Part shown: positions 1 to 6,277 of the stretch, piece by piece
Layout of the letters: the number at the start of each line of letters is the position of its first letter
Numbering within the stretch: the first letter of the stretch is position 1
NCBI RefSeq assembly: GCF_938031315.1
Contig: NZ_CALHHT010000444.1
Coordinates: 1 to 9,739, forward strand
From: an uncultured Campylobacter sp.
GTDB lineage: Bacteria; Campylobacterota; Campylobacteria; Campylobacterales; Campylobacteraceae
Length of the DNA: 9,739 bases
Reading direction: 5' to 3'
Translations under genes and position numbers: made by a program
The notes under the pieces: generated by a model
Seen by the model: the letters and a program-made list of their open reading frames with translations, nothing else
Databases searched by the model: none
Told to the model about the DNA's origin: nothing

Positions 1-32
1 CTCCTTGGCTAAATTTAAACTCGATCGGACGA

Positions 33-53
33 CTAAAATTTTTAAAATTTTAG
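33..53. repeat. AT-only perfect inverted repeat
   Basis: Arms CTAAAATTTT (33-42) and AAAATTTTAG (44-53) are perfect reverse complements around one central base. The site lies just upstream of the promoter-like site at 62-70. It could be a weak terminator for a gene left of the window or a regulator site. AT palindromes are common in this genome, so function is uncertain. Confidence 0.5.
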
Positions 54-61
54 TGTGTTTT

Positions 62-70
62 TGCTAGAAT
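62..70 (+). promoter_or_regulatory. Extended -10 promoter candidate
   Basis: TG-C-TAGAAT fits an extended -10 element (TG at 62-63, TAGAAT at 65-70) and follows a T-rich stretch, as is usual for sigma-70 promoters in Campylobacter, which lack a conserved -35. It lies about 30 bases before the ATG at 100, which has its own Shine-Dalgarno (GGAG, 91-94). Confidence 0.45.
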
Positions 71-99
71 TTTTAAAATTTTATAAAGCGGGAGATAAA

Positions 100-159
100 A
101 TGGCTGCGAACGACGAGACGCTAAATCTGGCGCGGGATTTCGAGCGTGACGACTTTTAA
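100..159 (+). CDS. 19-codon ORF with good ribosome binding site; leader or 5' piece of an interrupted gene
   Basis: ATG at 100 has GGAG (91-94) with a 5-base spacer, the best translation start in this part of the window. The peptide, MAANDETLNLARDFERDDF, ends at TAA 157-159. The same reading frame then stays open for 167 codons to the stop at 661-663. Either this is a short leader peptide, or the TAA is a nonsense mutation that splits one gene of about 187 codons. The sequence alone does not decide. No homologue is recognised. Confidence 0.3.
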   Translation: MAANDETLNLARDFERDDF

Positions 160-288
160 CACGCCGTGTATTTGCGAGCGATTTTGGTGGCGGCAAGTGA
201 ACGCGACGGCGTATTTTGCGCCAGCGGACAGCCTGCTGCGCGGGCGGTGGCTTTAAATTTGCGATTTAAATTTAAGATGGGCGGCAAA

Positions 289-663
289 ATGATAGAGATA
301 AAACTTTACAAAGATATTTTATGCATAACGATAGATGAAAGCCGCATCGAGCGGTTTTGCGCGCTGTTTGCCGAGCGAGAATTCGAGCTCAAACAGGGCG
401 GCGAGAAGCTCAAATGCGATCGCGGCATGAGGCTTAAATTTGCTCGCGGCGAGCGATCCGAAGCGGTCGTGACGAAAAACTGCGTCAGCATCCTGGCGAG
501 CGAGCGCGAATTTAACGAGATAGCGGGGCTACTTGAAAACTATCTGCGCGACGATAGGAGATTTCCGCTAGACATCTCTCTGGAGCAGCTGGGCTTCGCC
601 ATTTCGCCTCCACAGATCTGCGACATCGTATTTGAATGCGGAGAGTTTAAAGAGCGCGCGTAG
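289..663 (+). CDS. Hypothetical protein, 124 aa, unrecognised
   Basis: I do not recognise this protein. The start is set at ATG 289, where the protein takes on an ordinary soluble character (MIEIKLYKDILCITIDESRI and onward). An ATG at 277 and a GTG at 166 are in-frame alternatives; none has a convincing Shine-Dalgarno. The frame is stop-free from 160. The protein is charged, has no signal peptide or membrane helix, contains alternating beta-like and helical stretches, and ends in an acidic segment with two cysteines. It lies in phase with the short ORF at 100-159, so it may be the main body of a gene broken by the TAA at 157. The 160-288 translation is rich in Ala and Arg and less convincing as protein, which favours the internal start. 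No neighbour on the same strand gives context. Confidence 0.5.
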   Translation: MIEIKLYKDILCITIDESRIERFCALFAEREFELKQGGEKLKCDRGMRLKFARGERSEAVVTKNCVSILASEREFNEIAGLLENYLRDDRRFPLDISLEQLGFAISPPQICDIVFECGEFKERA

Positions 664-780
664 CAGCGCATTTAAAAACAGATCGAAGCCGCGGTAAATT
701 TTATCCGAGCAAAGCAAAATTTTAAAGCAGAATTCGGCGGCAAGAAACCTTGCTTACGCCAAGCGCACGGATGAATAGAA

Positions 781-800
781 TTTCGCGAAGCTTAAAATTT
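781..800 (+). repeat. Near-direct repeat, copy 1 (partner at 1120-1139)
   Basis: TTTCGCGAAGCTTAAAATTT at 781-800 matches TTTCGCAAAGCTTAAAATTC at 1120-1139 at 18 of 20 positions, in the same orientation. Both lie in the gene-free stretch. The elements may be dispersed non-coding repeats or reflect biased local composition. Confidence 0.4.
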
Positions 801-1119
801 CAGATCCGACGCGATACCAAGAGATAAATTTCACTAAATTTAGCACAGCTTACGAGAGAGCGGCGCTAAATTTACCGCCGCGCGCCCGTGTCTATTTTAT
901 AAAGCTCGATTTGCACGGCAAGCCCTTTAAATTTTACCGTGCCGCAGCGCAGCTTAGCGACTTTTAGCCATCGCCATTTGTTTTTAAATTTTACTTTATG
1001 CGGCGCCCATACGGCTAAATTTAACCTGCCCGCCGCTAAAACGCTAACAATAAAATTTAAAAACTTGAATTGTAGGCGCGGCAGGGATCTGCCGACACCT
1101 AGCGGGCGAGCAGATAAAA

Positions 1120-1139
1120 TTTCGCAAAGCTTAAAATTC
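1120..1139 (+). repeat. Near-direct repeat, copy 2 (partner at 781-800)
   Basis: Second copy of the 20-base near-repeat described at 781, 18 of 20 identical, 339 bases downstream. It lies about 130 bases beyond the end of the fdhT-like gene, which is transcribed toward it. Confidence 0.4.
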
Positions 1140-1266
1140 TAAATGCGCCGCTCACGCCGAGCAGCGCAAGTGCGCGACGAGCGAGCTCTGAAACCCGGCA
1201 CCCGTCGCGACTCGGTACTTTATATGCCAGCAGCGTCATGCCTTTACACCGAGCCGAGCGCCCGCG

Positions 1267-2328
1267 CTAAGCGACGCGTCTTTGAAAAATCCCCACGTAA
1301 AGCGCGAAAACAAAACCGATCGCGACCGCGTAAGGAGCGAACTCAGTGATGCCTTTAGGCGAGCTTGCGAGCAAGAAATTATGCGCGATCGCAGCGCCCG
1401 CCGCCATGCCGATAACGAAGACGCCCGAGCTTAAATTTCCCGTGCCGGCCTGCACCAGATGCTTGCCCGGGCAGCCCTCGCTGAGACTGAAGCAAAGTCC
1501 TGCGAGCACCATGCCTAAGAAATTCCAAACGAAATCGTTGTGTGCGATAGGCTGGCCTTCAAAGCCGAGCTTGTATTGCCCAAACGCGATATTTGCGATG
1601 CTCGCAAACGCGATGACGCTTAGTACGCCCCAAAACATCGAGAAATCGCCGCGGAAAATTCTACCGAACGCGCCGACGCTGCAAAATTTGCTTCTGTGCA
1701 TCACCGCGCCCACGATAATGCCCGCAGCCAGCGAGATGCCTACCGCGGCGTGTTGCGCGCCGGGGCCTTTAGCGGAGATAAAAAGCGCGCCGCCCTCGCC
1801 CGTTTTTAGTCCGAAAACCAAGGCCGCAAGCAGCGCAGCGCCCAATAGCACGGGCAAAATTCCGATCGCGCCGCTAAGTCTTGCCTCTTTGCTCGCCTCA
1901 TAGCCGCGCTTTTTAAGCAAAAACCCAATGAGTACGCCACAGATCAGACCCGCTAATCCGGCTAGCGCGGTCAAATCGCCGCCGCCTAGGCGCAAAAACG
2001 CGCGCCACGGACATCCCAAAAATACAAGGCAGCCGATCATCGCGAAAATCCCTAGGAAAAATTTCGCAAACGGCGAGCTGCCGGTAACCGGCGCGAACTC
2101 GCGCGTCCAAAGCACGCTTGCCAAAAAGCCGCCGAACACGAGCCCTATGATCTCCGGGCGGATGTATTGCACTGCGGCTGCTCGGTGAAAGCCCAGCGCG
2201 CCGGTGGTGTCGCGCAAAAAGCAAGCGACGCAAACGCCCATATTGCCCGGGTTTCCGAAATGCACTAGCGTCGCACCCAGCACGCCTAGCACGGCGCCTG
2301 CGATGATGTACCATTTAACGTTATTCAT
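1267..2328 (-). CDS. fdhT: YedE/YeeE-family membrane protein, FdhT-like, putative selenium-related transporter
   Basis: This 353-aa inner-membrane protein of the YedE/YeeE (DUF395) family has about ten hydrophobic segments. Family signatures are visible: GNMGVCVACF (about 28-37, Cys33 and Cys36), GCPWRAF (105-111), HRSKFCSVGA (211-220, Cys216) and SEGCPGKH (283-290, Cys286). Related YeeE proteins move thiosulfate past conserved cysteines. The YedE branch is tied to selenium metabolism, and C. jejuni FdhT with its TusA-like partner FdhU is needed for selenium-dependent formate dehydrogenase. From the overall pattern I assign it to the YedE/FdhT branch, not the two-domain sulfur importers. The start at 2328 has AGGA eight bases upstream. 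The gene stands alone: no TusA-like ORF with a CPxP motif lies directly on either side. A generic sulfur-compound transporter is the alternative. Confidence 0.85.
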   Translation of the reverse strand: MNNVKWYIIAGAVLGVLGATLVHFGNPGNMGVCVACFLRDTTGALGFHRAAAVQYIRPEIIGLVFGGFLASVLWTREFAPVTGSSPFAKFFLGIFAMIGCLVFLGCPWRAFLRLGGGDLTALAGLAGLICGVLIGFLLKKRGYEASKEARLSGAIGILPVLLGAALLAALVFGLKTGEGGALFISAKGPGAQHAAVGISLAAGIIVGAVMHRSKFCSVGAFGRIFRGDFSMFWGVLSVIAFASIANIAFGQYKLGFEGQPIAHNDFVWNFLGMVLAGLCFSLSEGCPGKHLVQAGTGNLSSGVFVIGMAAGAAIAHNFLLASSPKGITEFAPYAVAIGFVFALYVGIFQRRVA

Positions 2329-2349
2329 GAAAAGATCCTGAAATAATCT

Positions 2350-2363
2350 AGATCGACCGATCT
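2350..2363. promoter_or_regulatory. 14-base palindrome in the fdhT leader, possible operator
   Basis: AGATCG (2350-2355) and CGATCT (2358-2363) are perfect inverted arms with a 2-base spacer. The site lies just downstream of the predicted fdhT transcription start and about 20 bases before the ATG, where a bound repressor would block transcription. No known regulator is recognised. Confidence 0.3.
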
Positions 2364-2373
2364 CTTAGACGCG

Positions 2374-2401
2374 ATTTTATCCTTTGTAAAATAAAAAGCA
2401 A
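2374..2401 (-). promoter_or_regulatory. Candidate sigma-70 promoter of the fdhT-like gene
   Basis: On the minus strand TTGCTT (2396-2401) and TAAAAT (2374-2379) are separated by 16 bases, with an AT-rich spacer. Transcription would start near 2367, giving a leader of about 40 bases. Confidence 0.45.
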
Positions 2402-2724
2402 ATAAATTCCGATCTAAATTTGCGAAAAGCTAAATTTTAAAATCGCGCGAGCGGCCGCTAAATTTAAACGCAAACGAATCGCGGGCGTTTAAATTTAGAC
2501 TCTTTGCTGCGATAGAGGTGCCGAATTTAGCCGCTCGATTTCGGCGCAGACAGATCGCAACGAGAAGCCATGACGCAGAGGCGGTCAGACGAAACGCGAT
2601 ACAAACGGATATAAAAGGAGCGGAGTCGAGGGGGCAGAAATGGCACAAATAGAGTGCAGGCATGACGTAGCCAAAACGCGAAAACGTCTCAGACGGGGCG
2701 CATTACTTGCCGCCAATAAAAACA
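2402..2724. other. Gene-free divergent intergenic stretch
   Basis: This lies between the fdhT promoter and the receptor operator. Its main structure is the hairpin at 2458-2498. A 77-codon minus-strand frame (2430-2663) translates to a Cys/Ser/Arg-rich sequence without a Shine-Dalgarno and is treated as chance. No tRNA or recognised small RNA was seen, although a strong hairpin with no adjacent gene end leaves room for one. Confidence 0.4.
2458..2498. repeat. Perfect 14-bp stem hairpin
   Basis: CTAAATTTAAACGC (2458-2471) and GCGTTTAAATTTAG (2485-2498) are exact reverse complements around a 13-base loop. Neither side is followed by a T-run, so it is not a classic intrinsic terminator, and both neighbouring genes point away from it. 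It could be part of an unannotated RNA or a protein-binding site. Confidence 0.6.
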
Positions 2725-2755
2725 AATTTCAAATGGTTTTGAAATTAAATTTCAA
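2725..2755. promoter_or_regulatory. Operator-like array of alternating AATTTCAA half-sites
   Basis: Half-sites AATTTCAA (2725-2732), TTGAAATT (2739-2746) and AATTTCAA (2748-2755) alternate in orientation and form two overlapping perfect inverted repeats: 9-base arms with a 4-base spacer (2725-2746) and 8-base arms with a 1-base spacer (2739-2755). A fourth partial half-site, ATTTCAA, lies at 2788-2794. The array ends about 20 bases before the -10 of the receptor gene, so a bound repressor would overlap RNA polymerase. Iron- or haem-responsive control would be expected for such a receptor, but the motif does not look like the TAATnATTA-type Fur boxes known in this group, so the regulator is left open. 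Confidence 0.55.
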
Positions 2756-2776
2756 CCTTATTTAAGTATGTAGATA

Positions 2777-2782
2777 TATAAT
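2777..2782 (+). promoter_or_regulatory. -10 element of the TonB-receptor promoter
   Basis: A consensus TATAAT sits 33 bases before the ATG at 2815. Upstream lies AT-rich DNA without a clear -35, as is normal in Campylobacter. The Shine-Dalgarno AAAGG (2804-2808) has a 6-base spacer to the ATG. Confidence 0.65.
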
Positions 2783-2814
2783 AATGTATTTCAATTTTAT
2801 TTTAAAGGTCGAGC

Positions 2815-4905
2815 ATGAAAAAGCAAATTTTATTGGTGCCGCTTGCGATAGGCGCAATAGGCGGAGCGAATGCGGCCGAAAATAACGCCACGAAGTCGCA
2901 GGATCTGGGTCAAATCGTCGTGCAAGCGACGGTGAGCGTGGTCGATAACCTAAAATACGCAGGCTCGGCCGGAATTTTAACCCCCAAGGATATGAAAGCC
3001 AAAACCAACGTGATCGATTCGATCATGCAGATACCGGGCGTTGATGGCGGTATGGATATGGGGCGACAGATCGGCAGGCAGTTTCAGATCCGCGGATTCG
3101 GATATCAAAGCGACGAGCGCGTCATCATCAAACAAGACGGCGTGCGCAGGAGCGTGGGAATTTACTCCAATATGATCTCATCTTTTCGCACCGATAGCGA
3201 TATCTTAAAGCGCGTCGAGGTCATAAAGGGCGCCTCGTCCGTGCTGCACGGCTCGGGCGCGATCGGCGGTATCGTAAATATGCAAACCAAAAGCGCGAGC
3301 GATTATCTAAGCGAGGGCAAAAGCGTAGGCTTGATGCTAGGACAGAGGCTTGAATCAAACAATATGCATAGCACGCGCGGCGCGGTTTACGGCAAGGGCG
3401 AGGAAATTCCGATCGACGTTTTACTCTACGGCAAGCGCGCAAGCTACGGCAACGTTAAGTTCGCAGACGGCGGCACGCACTACGCCCCAGACTACGACAA
3501 GAGCTTTAATAACGAGCATATCGATACCGGATTTTTTAAGATCGGCGCGAATTTGGACGATCACCGCATAAGCTTCAGCGCCTTTGATTACGACGAAAAT
3601 TTACACACGATGTGGCAGACACTATGGCAAAATGATGCAGATCTCTTCGTAAGCGGAAATTTAAGCCAGAGAGATTACGTTTTTGATTGGAGCTTTACGC
3701 CGCAAAGCCCGCTAGTGGATATGTCTTTTAAGGCCTACAAAAGCAGAGCCGAGTATAAACGCGGCTATATCGACGGCGCAGATACCGGCAGCTACACGAA
3801 CAAAGACGATCGTAAGGGATTAGAGATCAAAAATATTTCGGAATTCGATACGGGCTTTTTAAATCATAGCTTCGCTTTCGGCGGCGATTACGAAAATAGG
3901 CAGGAGGATGCGATCTTTATCCAAAATGGAGCGTTAAGAGATTTCGCCTCCTTTCCGAACGAATACAATAGCTACGGGCTTTTCGCGCAGGATTTGATCC
4001 GCTTGCACGATGATTTAGAGCTTACCTTAGGCGGTAGATACGATAGATTCGATCGCAAGGTCAAAGGCAAATCCGCTAAATTTAAAGATTCGAGATTTTC
4101 TCCGCGAGCGGCGATTGCTTATACGATTTTTGATAAATTTACGCTTTTGGCCGGATACAGCGAGAGCTTCCGCGCGCCTACGCCGCATGAGACGTCGCAA
4201 GAAGGACCGATAAACATGCATTATTATTACATCCCAAATCCCGATCTAAAGCCCGAGACCGTCAAAGAGTACGAGGTCGGATTTAGTTTTAAACAGGATG
4301 AAATTTTTACGGACGATCACTTCGATATGAAATTTATCTACTTTAACGGCAAGATCGAAGATATGATCGACATTAAACCGCTACCGCATCTAGGCGTGCC
4401 GCCGGGCGGTTTTTCGCAGCAATACGGGCAGTATCAAAATATCGATCAAGCCAAAAGGCATGGTTTTGAGCTAAGCTCAAACTACCAAACGCAGGACTTT
4501 GATTTCGGCGCGAGCTTCGAGCGACTTAGAATTTACAATAAAAAGACGCACGAAAACATCAATAACCACGCCAAAAAGTTAAGCGCGAACATAGATTATT
4601 CGCCGCTGCAAGATTTGAGTCTAGGATTTCAGGTGAGCCACTATTTCAAACCTCACTCCAAACCCGCTTCATATTTTGCACGCGAGAGGGAGTATTTTTA
4701 TGTAGATAAGTCCTTTACGATCGCTAATTTTAGAGGAAGCTACAAGATCAAAAACGGCGTTATTCCAGTCCTTGACGGCGCGGACGTAAGCTTTGGCGTA
4801 AATAATATTTTCGATAAGCACTACATCAACGCAAACCGCACGCGAGATACCGTAGTAGTCGGCGCGGGACGAAATTTCTACGTCGATTTGGAAGTAAGAT
4901 TTTAG
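2815..4905 (+). CDS. TonB-dependent outer-membrane receptor, haem/haemoglobin type
   Basis: A complete 696-aa receptor predicted to import haem, using energy from TonB-ExbB-ExbD. Residues 1-20 form a signal peptide ending in GANA. A TonB box (LGQIVVQAT) lies near 31-39. The plug spans about 45-160 (QIRGFGYQSDERVIIKQDGV; VEVIKGASSVLHGSGAIGG), followed by the beta-barrel, which ends in the usual terminal Phe (YVDLEVRF). The barrel carries FRAP (452-455) and NPDL (475-478) boxes, the signature pair of ShuA/HemR/HmuR haem receptors, with His458 and His469 between them as candidate haem ligands, and YNSYGLFAQD / LTLGGRYD strands typical of the family. The gene is monocistronic: a promoter and operator-like array lie upstream and hairpins downstream. 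No haem ABC importer or haem oxygenase gene is adjacent. A siderophore receptor is possible but less likely, given the FRAP/NPDL pair. Confidence 0.9.
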   Translation: MKKQILLVPLAIGAIGGANAAENNATKSQDLGQIVVQATVSVVDNLKYAGSAGILTPKDMKAKTNVIDSIMQIPGVDGGMDMGRQIGRQFQIRGFGYQSDERVIIKQDGVRRSVGIYSNMISSFRTDSDILKRVEVIKGASSVLHGSGAIGGIVNMQTKSASDYLSEGKSVGLMLGQRLESNNMHSTRGAVYGKGEEIPIDVLLYGKRASYGNVKFADGGTHYAPDYDKSFNNEHIDTGFFKIGANLDDHRISFSAFDYDENLHTMWQTLWQNDADLFVSGNLSQRDYVFDWSFTPQSPLVDMSFKAYKSRAEYKRGYIDGADTGSYTNKDDRKGLEIKNISEFDTGFLNHSFAFGGDYENRQEDAIFIQNGALRDFASFPNEYNSYGLFAQDLIRLHDDLELTLGGRYDRFDRKVKGKSAKFKDSRFSPRAAIAYTIFDKFTLLAGYSESFRAPTPHETSQEGPINMHYYYIPNPDLKPETVKEYEVGFSFKQDEIFTDDHFDMKFIYFNGKIEDMIDIKPLPHLGVPPGGFSQQYGQYQNIDQAKRHGFELSSNYQTQDFDFGASFERLRIYNKKTHENINNHAKKLSANIDYSPLQDLSLGFQVSHYFKPHSKPASYFAREREYFYVDKSFTIANFRGSYKIKNGVIPVLDGADVSFGVNNIFDKHYINANRTRDTVVVGAGRNFYVDLEVRF

Positions 4906-4925
4906 ATTAAGCTTATACGGGCGAG

Positions 4926-4975
4926 GCGCGGGTTAAATTTTAAAGCTTACCCGAGCTTGCGTCCTCTTTCTTTTT
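4926..4975 (+). terminator. Imperfect hairpin with pyrimidine-rich tail, candidate receptor terminator
   Basis: GCGCGGGT (4926-4933) pairs with ACCCGAGC (4949-4956) with one mismatch around a 15-base loop. A T/C-rich run ending in five Ts (4971-4975) follows. The hairpin begins 21 bases past the receptor stop. The stem is weak for an intrinsic terminator. Confidence 0.35.
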
Positions 4976-4977
4976 AA

Positions 4978-5018
4978 ATTTAAGCCTCATCGCGACCTTT
5001 TGGCGATGGGGCTTAAAT
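4978..5018. terminator. Long convergent-gene hairpin, probable bidirectional terminator
   Basis: A 15-base arm at 4979-4993 (starting TTTAAGCC) pairs with 5003-5017 (ending GGCTTAAA) through 14 Watson-Crick pairs and one G-T wobble, and a flanking A-T pair extends it to 4978/5018. The loop has 9 bases. It lies between two convergent genes ending at 4905 and 5125. U-runs are poor on both sides, so termination is inferred from position and stem strength. Confidence 0.5.
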
Positions 5019-5124
5019 GTGGCATAAATTTCTAGCGCTATAAAATTCCGCAATTTTTAAAATTTAACAAACTGCAAAATTTTATGGGTCGCAAAGCCCG
5101 CAAGTTGCGAAATTCCACGCCTCA

Positions 5125-6267
5125 TCAATCAATAGCGTTGGAGCTTTTTAACACCACTAGATGTTTTTTGCCCGCAAAGCTTAGCACTACGGCAGCATTA
5201 TTTTCGTCGATCTCGCGCACAAGCTCTACTCGCACATCGCTAGGTCTTGCGGTATCCGAGCTAAGCAACTCATTTTCTAAAATGCTTTTAAATGCCGAAA
5301 CCTTGGGCTCTTTTGCATCCGATCTTTCTTTTGCTCCCTCGCGAAATTCCATCGTACCACTCTCGGCAGGGCTTACTTTAAGCGGCGAAATTTTATCCGC
5401 TACGCCTATATTCTCGGCGCTCTCAGAGCTTTCGTCCGCCTCCGTAGCTTCCGAACGCTCGGCACGCGCAACCTCATCGTAAAATTTATCGCGCATGCTC
5501 TCTTCGCTCATGTTCTCGCCCCTAAAAAAATCTGCGCTATCTACGTTTTTTGAGTCGTTAGAATTTTTGGAATTTAAAGCAGAGGCTTCATCTTTCTTCG
5601 CAAACTCCTGCGCGTCAGAATAATTTGGGTTCTTTGATCCGCTCTGATTTTTAAAAGAGGATTCGTTTAAAATTTTATCGATGCCTGCTTCGTCCACATC
5701 GGCGCCCTCCATGCTAGCGTCGTCTTCAAAAACCCGCCATGTCTCGTCGATACTTTTTTGCGGCTTGTGTGATAAAAATTTTCGCACGCCGACGAAAGCC
5801 GCAGCCGCAAGCAGTAATGCTACTATTATCGGCATCACGGAAATCCCGTTGCTGCTGCTTTGCGCCGTCTCATTCGCCTCACTTTTGACGCTCATCTTAC
5901 TTTGATCGAAAGCGGGATTTTTTACGCGCAAAATGAGCTTTAAATTGCCGTCTTGAGTAAGAGCATCGACTGATAGATCGGCTCCGGTAGGGAAATTGAT
6001 CTCGATATCCTTGCCTTTGGGCGCAATCGTAAAGCTTTTTAAGACCTTTTGATTGGTGCGCATTTCGTTAAATTTCTCATCGCCGCCAAGCCCTTTTAAA
6101 ATAAGGCTCATCGACTGCCCATCGACGCTGCGCACGATGTCGGGCTTGTATGCGGAGTCAAACGCCAAGGCGATGTCGACGCTGTCGTCGTGGTTGAAAA
6201 GATCATATTGCATCAAATTGGCGCCGAGACAAAAATTTGCGATTAAAATCAAAAATATCTTTTTCAT
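5125..6267 (-). CDS. Membrane-anchored protein with AMIN-like periplasmic domain; FliO-like candidate
   Basis: This 380-aa protein has a signal peptide (1-16, MKKIFLILIANFCLGA), a beta-rich periplasmic part (about 18-117) with the alternating hydrophobic pattern of AMIN-type domains, one membrane helix (142-160) with positive residues after it, a long acidic, Ser/Asp/Glu-rich, probably disordered cytoplasmic linker (about 170-335), and a C-terminal beta segment (345-376, VELVREI...AAVVLSF..KKHLVVL). The C-terminal pattern recalls the short cytoplasmic domain of FliO, which helps assemble the FliP ring of the flagellar export gate. Campylobacterota FliO proteins have a large periplasmic extension, and as I recall trpBA lie near fliN in C. 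jejuni; both fit. The gene starts 10 bases after the trpA stop, so it is probably cotranscribed. FliO is inference from layout; a conserved AMIN-domain protein of unknown role is the alternative. Confidence 0.75.
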   Translation of the reverse strand: MKKIFLILIANFCLGANLMQYDLFNHDDSVDIALAFDSAYKPDIVRSVDGQSMSLILKGLGGDEKFNEMRTNQKVLKSFTIAPKGKDIEINFPTGADLSVDALTQDGNLKLILRVKNPAFDQSKMSVKSEANETAQSSSNGISVMPIIVALLLAAAAFVGVRKFLSHKPQKSIDETWRVFEDDASMEGADVDEAGIDKILNESSFKNQSGSKNPNYSDAQEFAKKDEASALNSKNSNDSKNVDSADFFRGENMSEESMRDKFYDEVARAERSEATEADESSESAENIGVADKISPLKVSPAESGTMEFREGAKERSDAKEPKVSAFKSILENELLSSDTARPSDVRVELVREIDENNAAVVLSFAGKKHLVVLKSSNAID

Positions 6268-6277
6268 GCTCTTTCCG

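Larger units (their letters stand above)
664..1266. other. 603-base intergenic region without a convincing gene
   Basis: The region holds TAAATTT at 695, 825, 835, 867 and 1016 and a near-duplicate 20-mer at 781 and 1120. Open frames exist on the plus strand (939-1142, and 1143-1349, which runs into the fdhT-like gene) and minus strand (1099-1239, 46 codons). They lack Shine-Dalgarno sequences at sensible spacing and have low-complexity, Arg/Ser-rich translations. A start-less frame at 779-967 reads like protein near its end (VYFIKLDLHGKPFKFYRAA), so gene remnants are possible. No tRNA, CRISPR or insertion sequence was seen. Confidence 0.5.

Noticed and set aside
1099..1239. 46-codon minus-strand frame downstream of fdhT, considered as fdhU
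   Set aside because: It lacks the CPxP motif and size of TusA-like proteins, and AAAGG is too close to the ATG to act as a normal ribosome binding site.
939..1349. Two plus-strand frames (939-1142, 1143-1349)
   Set aside because: No Shine-Dalgarno, Arg/Ser-rich translation, and the second overlaps the end of the fdhT-like gene in antisense.
1346..1903. 185-codon plus-strand open frame
   Set aside because: It lies wholly antisense to the well-supported YedE/FdhT-like gene and translates to Pro/Ala/Lys-rich low-complexity sequence, a typical shadow.
1913..2314. 133-codon minus-strand frame inside the fdhT-like gene
   Set aside because: It is a frame-shifted shadow of the same strand, Arg-rich, with no ribosome binding site.
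2430..2663. 77-codon minus-strand frame in the divergent intergenic region
   Set aside because: Cys/Ser/Arg-rich translation with no Shine-Dalgarno; part of it is the palindromic hairpin DNA.
2725..2755. Receptor operator as a standard Fur box
   Set aside because: The half-sites AATTTCAA do not match the TAATAATnATTATTA-like sites known in this group, so calling it Fur would go beyond the sequence.
5084..5482. 132-codon plus-strand frame
   Set aside because: It is antisense to the Ser/Glu-rich linker of the 380-aa protein; the Ser/Thr/Leu bias is what such a linker gives on the opposite strand.
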